Source of the DNA: an uncultured Roseateles sp.
Lineage (GTDB): Bacteria > Pseudomonadota > Gammaproteobacteria > Burkholderiales > Burkholderiaceae
Length of the DNA stretch: 31,049 nucleotides
Direction: 5' to 3'
Assembly: GCA_946886855.1 (NCBI GenBank)
Contig: CAMPJJ010000067.1
Coordinates: 1-31,049, forward strand
Position 1 is the stretch's first letter, and the number at the start of each line of letters is the position of its first letter. The translations under genes and the position numbers were made by a program. A model generated the notes under the pieces. The model ran no database searches and was not told the origin of the DNA. It saw nothing but the letters and a program-made list of their open reading frames with translations. Below, piece by piece: positions 24,256 through 31,049 of this stretch.

Positions 24256-25602
24256 GTGCCGAGTTTCCACCTACGGTTCGTCGGGCGAGATGTGTTGCCC
24301 AGAGGGCTTTCCTCTCGCGAGGTCGAAGAGTCGTTCGCCTTGAGCGCAGACGATCTTCACGAACTCAAGCATGAGTTTCGTGGGAACGCTCGCATCGGTG
24401 CAGCGTATCAACTGCTGATGCTGCGGGCCACGGGGCGCTTGCCCGACGCGATGACCGGGATCCCCAAGGCTCTGCTCCAATACATGACGATGTCGATGGG
24501 TATGCGGGCCCCTGACATCGCGTCGCTTGCGTCCTTATACAAGGACGCGCATACCAGCGGTCTCCACAAGCAATGGGCACGAGAGCGTGCGGACTTCAGC
24601 ATTGCGGACGAGCCGGTTCATGCCGCATTGCTGGACGCTCTTCATCAGCTCGCCGCCACTGCTGTGTCTCTCGATGACCTGGTGAAGCAGGCGGAGATGT
24701 GGCTCTACGAGAAGCGCTACGTGTTGCCGGGTGATCGCGCCATCCGCGACCTTGCGCGCAAAGCCTTTGCCGCACAGGAGGCGGCAGCGATCAAAGCCGT
24801 CATGTCTGGCGTGCCGGCGCATCAGCGCATCGCGGCCCTGCGCGAGCTCTATTCCAAGCGGCCTGGCCCTGGCAGCGTGACGGTACTCGAATGGCTACGC
24901 GAGCCGCCAGGCAAGCACGGACGCGCCACGCTCAAAGAGATCACCGACAAGATCCACTGCGTCAAGAAGTGGGGAGTCGAAACGTGGAAGCTTGAAGGCA
25001 TCCCGCTCACCAGATTGCGGGCGTACGGCCACGAGGTAGTTGGCCGCCCGCCGTCTGAGACCAAGCGCTTGGCCGAGCAGCAGCAGATCCTGCAGCTGTG
25101 TGCCTTCAGCTATGTGGTGCTCCTGGATCTCAACGATCAGGCCGCTGACGTCGGTGGACGCTGCGTGGTTGACCTCTATCGCAAGGCCTCGGGGCGTGTC
25201 CAGAAGAAGCAAGCCGTCAGTTCCGTCGATCTCCGCGCGGAGCGTGTGAAGTTCAAGGAAGTGCTGCATGACCCGTCGCTGAAGGACAAAGAGATCGTGG
25301 CGGCCCTGCGGGCGCTCTTGCCCAAGGAAGAGCACGACTTCGCCGGCACGCGGGCCGCGATGATCCGCCAGTCGTTGGTTGACGACGATGCACCGCGAGT
25401 AACGGCGTTGCTTCACTCGCTCTCGGTACTGGACATTCGGGGCGTTGACGGCGACAAGGCGATGCAACAGCTGACCACGCTGCAGTCACTGGCTGAGCGT
25501 GGTGCCACATCCTTACCGCAGGACTTCGACATTTCGATGGCTGATCCGTCGTGGCACGACTTGCTGTCGAGTCCCGACCGTAGGAAGGCGCTTCCCTTGT
25601 AA
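24256..25602 (+). pseudogene. tnpA: Tn3-family transposase, N-terminal half only
   Basis: The 448-residue product matches the N-terminal half of Tn3-family TnpA (normally about 960-1000 residues). It contains the DUF4158-type DNA-binding region: FALSADDLHELKHEFRG, RIGAAYQLLMLRATGRLP, then the helical middle with VTVLEWLRE. It stops at SWHDLLSSPDRRKALPL. In the family this DR..AL motif continues into FEAATL... and the DDE catalytic domain, which is wholly absent. The two last codons and the stop come from foreign sequence. The GTG at 24256 has AGGAG 7 nt upstream. It cannot transpose, though it might still bind the element's ends and act as a repressor. The broken end abuts the metallo-hydrolase gene head-on. 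Confidence 0.8.
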
Positions 25603-26585
25603 TGCGAGATCCACCGAGTGCGCGTGGAAAACACTTCGAAGCCTCTGCGAATGAAGGCATTTTTCACTTGGCCCCTCGGGTAGTCCGGCTTGTTGGCGCC
25701 AATGGAGCAGAAGGCCGTGCCGACGACGGTGCCCTTGGGCACGCGAGGCCCAAGCCACGCATCCAATACCGAGGGCGTCACGTTGTGCCGGCTGCCGTGG
25801 TGAGGAATCTGCACGAAACCCGGATTGGGAAGACCCAAAGCAGCGGCGTAAACAGCAGCCTCAGAGAGCCCCACGGGCCCGACGTCCGCCGTGAGAAGAA
25901 TCCCTTTTCCGTCGAGCAGCGCATATTGCACAACGCAACTCTCATTCGATGCGGATGTACTGACATTCTCCGAAAGCGTTTCGACGCCCCAGTCTTCATC
26001 AAGCCATTTTCTCGCAGCCTCCACGAGCGACTTCAGTAAGCCAAAAGGCGCCGCAGCATCTTCGGCGCGATAAGATGTGGGCGACTTATCCAGATCCGGA
26101 ATTGAATCGATGTACCGTTGTCTAGCGGGTGCGAGCACCACAAAATCGCCGATCCGCGCACCTTGGAAGACTTCATGAATGACGGTGCCTTGAGCCTGTG
26201 CGAGTTCTTCAATCTCGACCAGATAAGGATGGCGACCTTTAATGTCGTCAATTAACCCCTGAAGGGTGAAGTTGCCATGAAAATGATGCAGCACTTGGCC
26301 CGCATAAAGCCATGGTCGATTCATCCAAAGATTGGCGACACGAAATTTCTTCAACACGCCTACTAATCCACACGCATGGTCATTATCCGCATGAGACAAG
26401 ACCATGTGATTAATGTATAGACCTGGGTAATAAGAATCCAAGTGACCGATTATCGTCTGCGCCGTGTCTTTACGCCCCCCGTCGACGACGTGCAATAGAC
26501 AGCCATTCTCGGCATCCCCGTACTTCACAACGATGGCGTCGCCATAACTGTCGCCTACGGGCAAAAAATCTATGGTGTAGTCCAC
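25413..26585 (-). CDS. ComEC-like MBL-fold hydrolase with a foreign C-terminus
   Basis: Metallo-beta-lactamase-fold protein of the ComEC/Rec2 hydrolase group, without membrane helices, so probably cytosolic. Substrate is unknown, though the group includes nucleases and phosphodiesterases. Visible motifs: VVDGGRKDTAQ (35-45), HADNDH (65-70, the HxDxDH metal site), LTADVGPVGLSE with Asp234, and IPHHGSRHN with His262-His263. The MBL part ends near residue 328. The last 60-odd residues (from about YKGSAFLRSG) are antisense to the transposase gene and are low-complexity Ser/Cys-rich, so the true C-terminus has been lost. GTG at 26585 is the start, with GGGAGG just upstream. GC is clearly lower than in the core genes, a sign of transfer. 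It lies 177 nt downstream of the DUF4238 gene on the same strand. Confidence 0.78.
   Translation of the reverse strand: MDYTIDFLPVGDSYGDAIVVKYGDAENGCLLHVVDGGRKDTAQTIIGHLDSYYPGLYINHMVLSHADNDHACGLVGVLKKFRVANLWMNRPWLYAGQVLHHFHGNFTLQGLIDDIKGRHPYLVEIEELAQAQGTVIHEVFQGARIGDFVVLAPARQRYIDSIPDLDKSPTSYRAEDAAAPFGLLKSLVEAARKWLDEDWGVETLSENVSTSASNESCVVQYALLDGKGILLTADVGPVGLSEAAVYAAALGLPNPGFVQIPHHGSRHNVTPSVLDAWLGPRVPKGTVVGTAFCSIGANKPDYPRGQVKNAFIRRGFEVFSTRTRWISHYKGSAFLRSGLDSKSCHDGSAIEMSKSCGKDVAPRSASDCSVVSCCIALSPSTPRMSSTESE
25590..25612. other. Junction of two broken genes
   Basis: Homology to Tn3 transposase ends here from the left, and homology to a ComEC-like metallo-hydrolase (minus strand) ends here from the right. 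Each gene reads into the other's sequence before meeting a stop. A deletion or insertion event joined them. Confidence 0.65.
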
Positions 26586-26762
26586 TGTTCCTCCCTACAT
26601 TGTTGTAGACACATCTTGCAACAAAGTTCGAGGAAGGTCGATGGATCGGCTTGAGCAAGCTGCGGTGACACAACAATGCGCCCAGGATCGGTGATCGACG
26701 TGCTCACAAGCGGCGTGCTCAGTCGGCTCGGCGACGGCAGGATACGGCGCCGCACACGCGGC

Positions 26763-27701
26763 CTAAGGGCGCGTCAGCGCAAGGGTGCCATCTCGGCAAG
26801 AACCGACAGCCACCGGACGGGGCCCCAGGCCAAGACCCGCGCTTGCGGCTACCTTGGCCAGGCGAGACTCCAGAAGCCGCCGGTGTGTCATGTCGGTGCC
26901 GTAGACATAAACGCTTGCCTGCTCGACCATGAATCTGTTCAGTTCCCTGAGTAGGGCCCGATCGTTCCGCGTGGCCAAACGGCGAGCAGTCTCTCGGGAG
27001 TTGAACGCCATGAAAGCTCGATCGGGGGCAACAGGTAGATAGAGCATGAAGTTTTCGTTCAGCGCTCCAAAGAGCGTGAGCGGACGATCGCCGATGAGCA
27101 ATCTCTCAGGGGTGCTGGAGAACCTCCTCGTCACCCAAGACGCCTCGAAAATCGTGCGATTGAGCGTCGATGTCTGGATCAGCGTAGGCAGCGAGCGTGT
27201 CCCGAAATCATGAAGAAGATCCGGAGCATTCTTCTCTACGAATCGCCGCAAGCTGGCTTCCGGCTGATGCCCGCGAGCGTCCATAAAGGCATCCGGATCG
27301 GCGTCGAATTCGGCGCCGAGAGCTTCGATTCCGCGGGAGCGCACATGCTCCACCGCGCCAGGGCCGCGGAGGACCAGTGAAATCAGGAAGCGCGTCCAGA
27401 TGTACTGCTGCTCTTCAGTCAGCCGGCCCAGTTGGTCATCCAGGATTACGCGATGTACCTGCGGCGCGGGCTCGTCGATATGCAGGCTCATGAACTCGCG
27501 CTCAAGAACTTGGTTTGGCTCGCCACGTGCACGTCCGATGGCATAGAGGTCTCGCTCCTTGGCCACCGACCTGGCCTTGTACCGCTTCTCTGAGATGTTT
27601 CCACGCAGCCACCGCATGGCCGACAGACGCTCGTCAGCACCGCCCTCCCAGCGGCCCAGGAGAAATCGCGGAATGAAGTGATGCTCGCTGTGAGTGGCCA
27701 T
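26763..27701 (-). CDS. DUF4238 family protein
   Basis: Predicted 312-residue soluble protein with the DUF4238 start HSEHHFIPRFLLGRW, the His-rich pattern that defines the family. Further segments in line with it are DLYAIGRARGEPNQVLEREF, TEEQQYIWTRFLISLVLRGPG and LLIGDRPLTLFGALN, the last a conserved D-P turn before a beta-strand. The biochemical activity of the family is unknown to me. I chose the ATG at 27701; a TTG at 27707 would add two residues, and neither has a clear ribosome-binding site. It follows the SIR2-like gene after 24 nt, so the two are probably one transcript and may work together. DUF4238 genes are frequent in accessory regions. Confidence 0.78.
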   Translation of the reverse strand: MATHSEHHFIPRFLLGRWEGGADERLSAMRWLRGNISEKRYKARSVAKERDLYAIGRARGEPNQVLEREFMSLHIDEPAPQVHRVILDDQLGRLTEEQQYIWTRFLISLVLRGPGAVEHVRSRGIEALGAEFDADPDAFMDARGHQPEASLRRFVEKNAPDLLHDFGTRSLPTLIQTSTLNRTIFEASWVTRRFSSTPERLLIGDRPLTLFGALNENFMLYLPVAPDRAFMAFNSRETARRLATRNDRALLRELNRFMVEQASVYVYGTDMTHRRLLESRLAKVAASAGLGLGPRPVAVGSCRDGTLALTRP

Positions 27702-27725
27702 TGCCAAGGAGGACTTGGTGGACCT

Positions 27726-28754
27726 TCAGTCGCAGATGTGGATCCCGGTATGTCGGAGCATCTCGGTGGACTTCATGGCGTGCAGACCTTGCAGGGTCGA
27801 CAAGCGTTTGGACGCAGGCGTGATCAACTTGGCCACGCGCCGGATCTCGGCGTCTTTCAAGCCATACACCGTGCCGGCGAAGCGAGGCGCATCGCCGTCA
27901 AGGGCATCCGCTAGAACGTTCATGGTGCCTTGCAGGTTCGGGCTTAATCTCGACACGTTCAAGTCGTCGAAGGCGAAGCCGAGGCATACGAGGCGCTCGG
28001 CTTCGGTGATGATCTTCTTGGCCCGGTCGAAACCTTCAGAGTGCAGATCGCTGCGATGCTCAGGGATCACACGAATCTGCGCGGCTGCCTTTGCCACCAG
28101 GCGCTGGCGTTGCTGGTCGTCGGCCGACTGGATCCCCGATTCATTGAGTCCGCCCAGACCGTACGGCACGAACAGCGGCGACTTGGGATTCAGACTTCCC
28201 AGGCAACCATACACATGGACGATTGGGAACTGCTCCATGGCGGACCAGGCCTCATCTTCTGAAAGCTTGTACGTGTGGCGGAGGAAACTCCAGAGCGCGA
28301 GCTCCAGCGATCGGTCGTAGTTGAAGGTGACAAACGAGACTTGGTTGTTGACCAACTGCTCGGCTGGGCAACGGATGGCATTGAACACCGCCGCATACCA
28401 GTCGTCCTCGTTGGAGTCATCGAACAGCCGGTGCACGACCTCGTAGCCGAGCAGCACCTTCGCGATGGCCACCCGGCCGATCTCGGCGTATTCCATGCGA
28501 TTGGCCAGAAAGGCGTCGATGGACTGGGCCTTGGACTCGATGAAGGCCTGGAAGAACTCCCGGGTCGACGGTTCGACGTCTAGCGGCCGCGGCTTCCCGA
28601 GGAACTTCACATCGTGCAGATAGCTCGCCGGGACCTTCATGATGTCCTGGCGAAGCTGTGCGCCCAGCGGGAAGCCATACGGGTAGCTGGCGCCGGCGCC
28701 CAAAATAAACACGGTCTTCTTATGGATCAATGTCTCTTCCCCCTTGAGACCCAT
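27726..28754 (-). CDS. SIR2-like protein
   Basis: Predicted 342-residue protein with a SIR2-like NAD-binding fold. The glycine loop GAGAS is at 19-23 (VFILGAGASYPYGFPLG), the FNYD motif at 144-147 (SFVTFNYDRSLE) and the His motif at 177-183 (PIVHVYG) takes the place of the HxHG of this group. Late segments VCLGFAFDDLN and YGLKDAEIRRVA complete the Rossmann core. SIR2-like domains of this kind act as NAD-degrading effectors in several anti-phage systems (Thoeris, DSR, short Argonaute), so NADase activity is plausible but not shown. I chose the ATG at 28754; a TTG at 28775 and a TTG downstream with GGGGAAGAG before it are alternatives. It sits between a small unknown gene and the DUF4238 gene, all on the minus strand. 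Confidence 0.82.
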   Translation of the reverse strand: MGLKGEETLIHKKTVFILGAGASYPYGFPLGAQLRQDIMKVPASYLHDVKFLGKPRPLDVEPSTREFFQAFIESKAQSIDAFLANRMEYAEIGRVAIAKVLLGYEVVHRLFDDSNEDDWYAAVFNAIRCPAEQLVNNQVSFVTFNYDRSLELALWSFLRHTYKLSEDEAWSAMEQFPIVHVYGCLGSLNPKSPLFVPYGLGGLNESGIQSADDQQRQRLVAKAAAQIRVIPEHRSDLHSEGFDRAKKIITEAERLVCLGFAFDDLNVSRLSPNLQGTMNVLADALDGDAPRFAGTVYGLKDAEIRRVAKLITPASKRLSTLQGLHAMKSTEMLRHTGIHICD

Positions 28755-28796
28755 TTTGCGACATCCGTCAGCCAAAGAGGTGTCGCGTCGCGGCGT

Positions 28797-29267
28797 TCAG
28801 GCGACGAGCCTCAGGATCACTGGCGCCTCTTCGGCCGGGACGCCTTCACGGCTGCCGCTGGGCGGCTCCGGGTCCTCGAATCGACGCCAGTTGAGGATCA
28901 CAACCGTGGCTTTCGGACCTGGGTCCTTGGCGAACTTACGGGCAAGCGCCTGTCCAATGGCCTGGGTGTCCGCGTGCGAGCGCACGGGATGGCTCAACGA
29001 GACCTCGCATGCGCCGAAGCCCGTGCCGCGACTCGATGAGAAGGTATACGAGACAAAGTACTTCAAATGGCCGACGGGCCCGCTTGGCTCGCTGGCCTCT
29101 TCGGACGCTGGATCGGTGAGGCCATCTCCATCTGGATGGTCGGCCTGCTGAAGGGGTGGCAGCACCGCCTCGCGCGCTCGGCGTTCCGCAACGCTCACAT
29201 CTTGCAAGGTGTAGTAGCCCATCGCGCGGGCAAGTCGATCCAAGAATTGACGCATGGCGGTGATCAC
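28797..29267 (-). CDS. Small protein of unknown function in the island operon
   Basis: Predicted 156-residue protein; I do not recognise a named family. A short helical start (MRQFLDRLARAMGYYTLQDV, from the ATG at 29255) is followed by an acidic, disordered linker, then a compact domain from about residue 67: HLKYFVSYTFSSSRG, GFGACEVSLSHPVRS, TQAIGQALARKF, and TVVILNWRRFE. This strand-helix-strand domain with a Trp-Arg-Arg-Phe end recalls small proteins seen on mobile elements. Start is GTG at 29267 or ATG at 29255; neither has a strong ribosome-binding site. It starts 17 nt after the KfrA-like gene and ends 42 nt before the SIR2-like gene, so it is part of the same transcript. It might be a partner or antitoxin of the SIR2 protein; this is a guess. 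Confidence 0.6.
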   Translation of the reverse strand: MITAMRQFLDRLARAMGYYTLQDVSVAERRAREAVLPPLQQADHPDGDGLTDPASEEASEPSGPVGHLKYFVSYTFSSSRGTGFGACEVSLSHPVRSHADTQAIGQALARKFAKDPGPKATVVILNWRRFEDPEPPSGSREGVPAEEAPVILRLVA

Positions 29268-29284
29268 GTTTAGACGGCAGATCG

Positions 29285-30319
29285 TCAGGACTCGGCCTGG
29301 GTGAGGATTGGCGGATTGCCGGCGGCTCCGATGCGGGCCAGCACGTCCTTCATCAACTGATCTTGCGCCTGCGCGGAGGCGCCGAGAGCGGCCAGCTCGC
29401 GCTCCAGTTCAAGGTTGCGCTCACCCAGCGCAGTGGCCCGAGCAAGCAGCGCTTCGTACTGGCTGCCGGCCTGCGACGCCTGCGCCCGCAGATCATCAAC
29501 GACCTGGTTCTGTGCGGCCAGCCGCTGCGCGGCGGGGCGGAGCTCGCGCAGGAGTTCATCGAGTTGGCGCTTCTCAGCGCGCACGCCGGTCAGCTGACCC
29601 AAGGCGTCGGCCTTTTCTTGCAAGGCGCTGCGGAGTTCCCCGTGCTTTGCTGCCAGCGCGTCGGAAACGTTGCGCAGTTCTCCCTGCAGGTACTGAATCT
29701 GTTGCTCGTGCTGGCGCGCCTCTCGGTCCCGCTGGTCTCTCGACGCTTCCCTGAAATGCTCCAGGGCCTCCCGGGCATGGCCGTGCTTCTCTTCAAGCGA
29801 GGCGACGTGGGACTGAGCGGACTTCAACTGTTCCTGCACGCCGTCAAGTTGGGCGCTGAGCTGTGCGGTCTGCCGGGCGAGTGCGAGTTTGGCCGCTGCC
29901 AGGTCGGCCTCAACTTCGTGGCGCCGCGCCCGCTCGCTGGCGAGTTCCGAGGCCAGGCGTTCGGCATCTAAGCGCGCGCCGCGAGCCTCCGCCTGTGATC
30001 GCTCCAGCGCCTCGGCGGCGCGTTTGACGTGAGCGGCGTGACCTGCCTGCTGCGCCTCGATGCGCTCCCTACTTTCGTATTCAAGCCGCGACGCCAAGTT
30101 GACGACGAAGGCCTGAAGCTCTTCGCTTAGGGAGGCGCTGGGGCTGCTGACGCCGCCTTCGTCCGCCTCGATCTCCTTCAGGTGCCGATAGATCGTCGCC
30201 TTCGAGCCGGTGTTCCCCAATTCGATCCGGATCGCATCAATCGAGGGGTGCTTACCCGCCTTCATGATCCCCAGCCGGGCCCGCTGTACTTCCGCCTTGC
30301 TCACACCGGGTCGTGCCAT
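29285..30319 (-). CDS. KfrA/TnpT-like coiled-coil DNA-binding protein
   Basis: Predicted 344-residue protein with a KfrA_N DNA-binding head (about 1-110: MARPGVSKAEVQRARLGIM, PSIDAIRIELGNTGSKATIYRHLKEIE, a helix-turn-helix) and a very long coiled coil rich in Glu, Ala, Gln, Arg (about 80-325). KfrA proteins of plasmids repress their own promoter. TnpT proteins of Tn4651-type Tn3 transposons share this layout and bind the resolution site (rst) beside the recombinase gene tnpS. Given the Tn3 transposase remnant on the other side of the island, TnpT is likely. I chose the ATG at 30319; longer starts would read through the palindromes. It is the first gene of the minus-strand set that includes the SIR2-like gene. 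tnpS is missing. Confidence 0.82.
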   Translation of the reverse strand: MARPGVSKAEVQRARLGIMKAGKHPSIDAIRIELGNTGSKATIYRHLKEIEADEGGVSSPSASLSEELQAFVVNLASRLEYESRERIEAQQAGHAAHVKRAAEALERSQAEARGARLDAERLASELASERARRHEVEADLAAAKLALARQTAQLSAQLDGVQEQLKSAQSHVASLEEKHGHAREALEHFREASRDQRDREARQHEQQIQYLQGELRNVSDALAAKHGELRSALQEKADALGQLTGVRAEKRQLDELLRELRPAAQRLAAQNQVVDDLRAQASQAGSQYEALLARATALGERNLELERELAALGASAQAQDQLMKDVLARIGAAGNPPILTQAES

Positions 30320-30340
30320 GTCCGTCACCAATTTCGTATG

Positions 30341-30368
30341 TATTACGTAATTGCAATGGTACGTAATA
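30341..30368. promoter_or_regulatory. Palindromic site upstream of the KfrA/TnpT-like gene
   Basis: TATTACGT (30341-30348) and ACGTAATA (30361-30368) are perfect 8-bp inverted arms around a 12-nt spacer. The left arm is also part of a perfect 10-bp palindrome, ATTACGTAAT (30342-30351). It begins 21 nt upstream of the KfrA-like ATG. It is AT-rich, in contrast to its surroundings. It may be the autoregulatory operator, the core of a transposon resolution site, or both. Confidence 0.65.
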
Positions 30369-30418
30369 TGAAACGACAGAACAAGCCGCGTATCGGCGTC
30401 AGCCATGAGATTTGTTAA
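30368..30418 (+). pseudogene. Possible 5' stub of a gene divergent from the KfrA/TnpT-like gene
   Basis: A 16-codon frame (MKRQNKPRIGVSHEIC) begins at the right arm of the inverted repeat and ends at TAA. In Tn4651-like elements tnpS starts at this place and direction. It could be the stub of a lost tnpS, but there is no ribosome-binding site and it is too short to prove. Confidence 0.2.
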
Positions 30419-30660
30419 TAGGCCATTATCCAATGTGAGCGAACACTTGGGCGGAAAAGTCGGTCAGGCGCCGCTCAGCCCCCTCAAACCCGGCTTAGTC
30501 CGAGGCGCAACGGCCTGCTGGAGCGATCTGTCCCAATAATGTCGAACGGGATCGCTTCGGTCCCAACTGGACCTTCCTCAGCACGAAACCCTGTTGAGTC
30601 GGCGCCGAGATCGGCAAACAAAGGCCACCGAGTTCCTTCGCGCTGCGCGTTGAGGGGCCG
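30419..30660. other. Spacer between island and pgm
   Basis: I see no supportable gene, tRNA or attachment site in these 242 bases. The island-core boundary probably lies here. Confidence 0.5.
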
Positions 30661-31049
30661 TCAGCGGTCAGCATTTGCCACGACACCGTCAGCCAGCAAT
30701 TGCGCAGCACAAAGCAGCTTCTGAAGATGTTCCTCGCTTTCGAAACTCTCCGCGTAGACTTTGTATACGTCCTCGGTACCTGAGGGACGCATCGCGACCC
30801 AGCCGCGTCGCGAAATCAGCTTGATGCCGCCGATCGGTTGATCATTGCCTGGCGCTCGCGTTTGCACCTGTGTTATCTCATCGCCGGCAAGCACGCGCTG
30901 TTGAAGATCTACGGCTGTCGCGTTGGCCAACCGAGCTCGCTGATCCCGAGTAGCCGGCGTATCGATGCGATCGGACCAGGTCGAACCTAGAGTCGCGCTC
31001 AACGTGCGGTAGTACAGCCCGGGATCCGCCCCGGCACGGGCGGTGATCT
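30661..31049 (-). CDS. pgm: Phosphoglucomutase, C-terminal part (5' end beyond window)
   Basis: C-terminal about 129 residues of alpha-D-glucose phosphate-specific phosphoglucomutase, which interconverts glucose 1-phosphate and glucose 6-phosphate in the cytoplasm. The phosphate-binding motif of domain 4 is clear: GWVAMRPSGTEDVYKVYAESF. Upstream are ITARAGADPGLYYRTL and DRIDTPATRDQRARL, family-typical in order. The stop at 30661 follows LLADGVVANADR. The frame is open to the window edge, so the rest lies beyond it. This looks like core chromosome flanking the island. GC is lower than in the T6SS block, so the pgm copy may itself be part of a variable region. Confidence 0.9.
   Translation of the reverse strand, partial: ITARAGADPGLYYRTLSATLGSTWSDRIDTPATRDQRARLANATAVDLQQRVLAGDEITQVQTRAPGNDQPIGGIKLISRRGWVAMRPSGTEDVYKVYAESFESEEHLQKLLCAAQLLADGVVANADR

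Noticed and set aside
26240..26262. TTAACCCC as a possible right end of the Tn3 element
   Set aside because: It lies inside the metallo-hydrolase coding region and does not extend into an inverted copy of the left-end candidate.
27694..28320. Plus-strand frame with a good AAGGAGG site at about 27704
   Set aside because: It is antisense to the SIR2-like gene, which has clear motifs; the AAGGAGG is part of a small inverted repeat between two minus-strand genes.

Overview
The window is GC-rich DNA with dense, overlapping genes. A tricarboxylate-type (Tct) uptake locus, Ohr, a type VI secretion (T6SS) block and class-typical chemoreceptors point to a betaproteobacterium of the order Burkholderiales. 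I would not name a genus from sequence alone. No tRNA, rRNA or CRISPR array was found.

Left part, 1-4293 (minus strand): a response regulator and sensor kinase of the TctD/TctE type are followed by a Tct/Bug-type periplasmic binding protein and a general porin that runs off the window. Together they look like a sense-and-import module for small carboxylates. The kinase carries a long His-Asp/Gly-Asp dipeptide repeat inside its ATPase domain, and the porin has a repeat inside its signal peptide. Two small overlapping membrane-protein genes (4367-4940) and a small exported protein (5325-5657) follow. Then come Ohr (organic peroxide reductase) and a persulfide-dioxygenase-like metallo-beta-lactamase-fold enzyme on the plus strand.

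7603-11294 (minus strand) is the most striking chromosomal locus. A 65-residue peptide has a double-glycine leader very like that of colicin V. It is overlapped by an HlyD/CvaA-type adaptor gene, which is overlapped in turn by a C39-peptidase ABC exporter. This looks like a class II microcin or bacteriocin secretion operon. The exporter is broken by one extra base in a C6 tract inside the peptidase domain. An AmpG-like MFS permease with a LacI-type operator and a classical chemoreceptor lie beside it.

14793-23973 (plus strand) is a T6SS block encoding the membrane complex: tssJ, tssK, tssL (with an OmpA-like domain), tssM, tagF, and a CHASE3-type chemoreceptor-like protein. The sheath, baseplate and tube genes are absent. 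The tssJ ribosome-binding site is buried in a predicted hairpin.

24142-30420 is an accessory island of lower and uneven GC. A Tn3-family transposase gene keeps only its N-terminal half. Its broken end is joined to the broken 3' end of a ComEC-like metallo-hydrolase gene read the other way. Upstream of that, in minus-strand order, are a KfrA/TnpT-like coiled-coil DNA-binding protein with a palindromic site at its promoter, a small unknown protein, a SIR2-like protein and a DUF4238 protein. The layout suggests a decayed Tn4651-like transposon carrying a possible, undescribed defence-type gene set. The window closes with the 3' end of pgm (phosphoglucomutase), which appears to be core chromosome.
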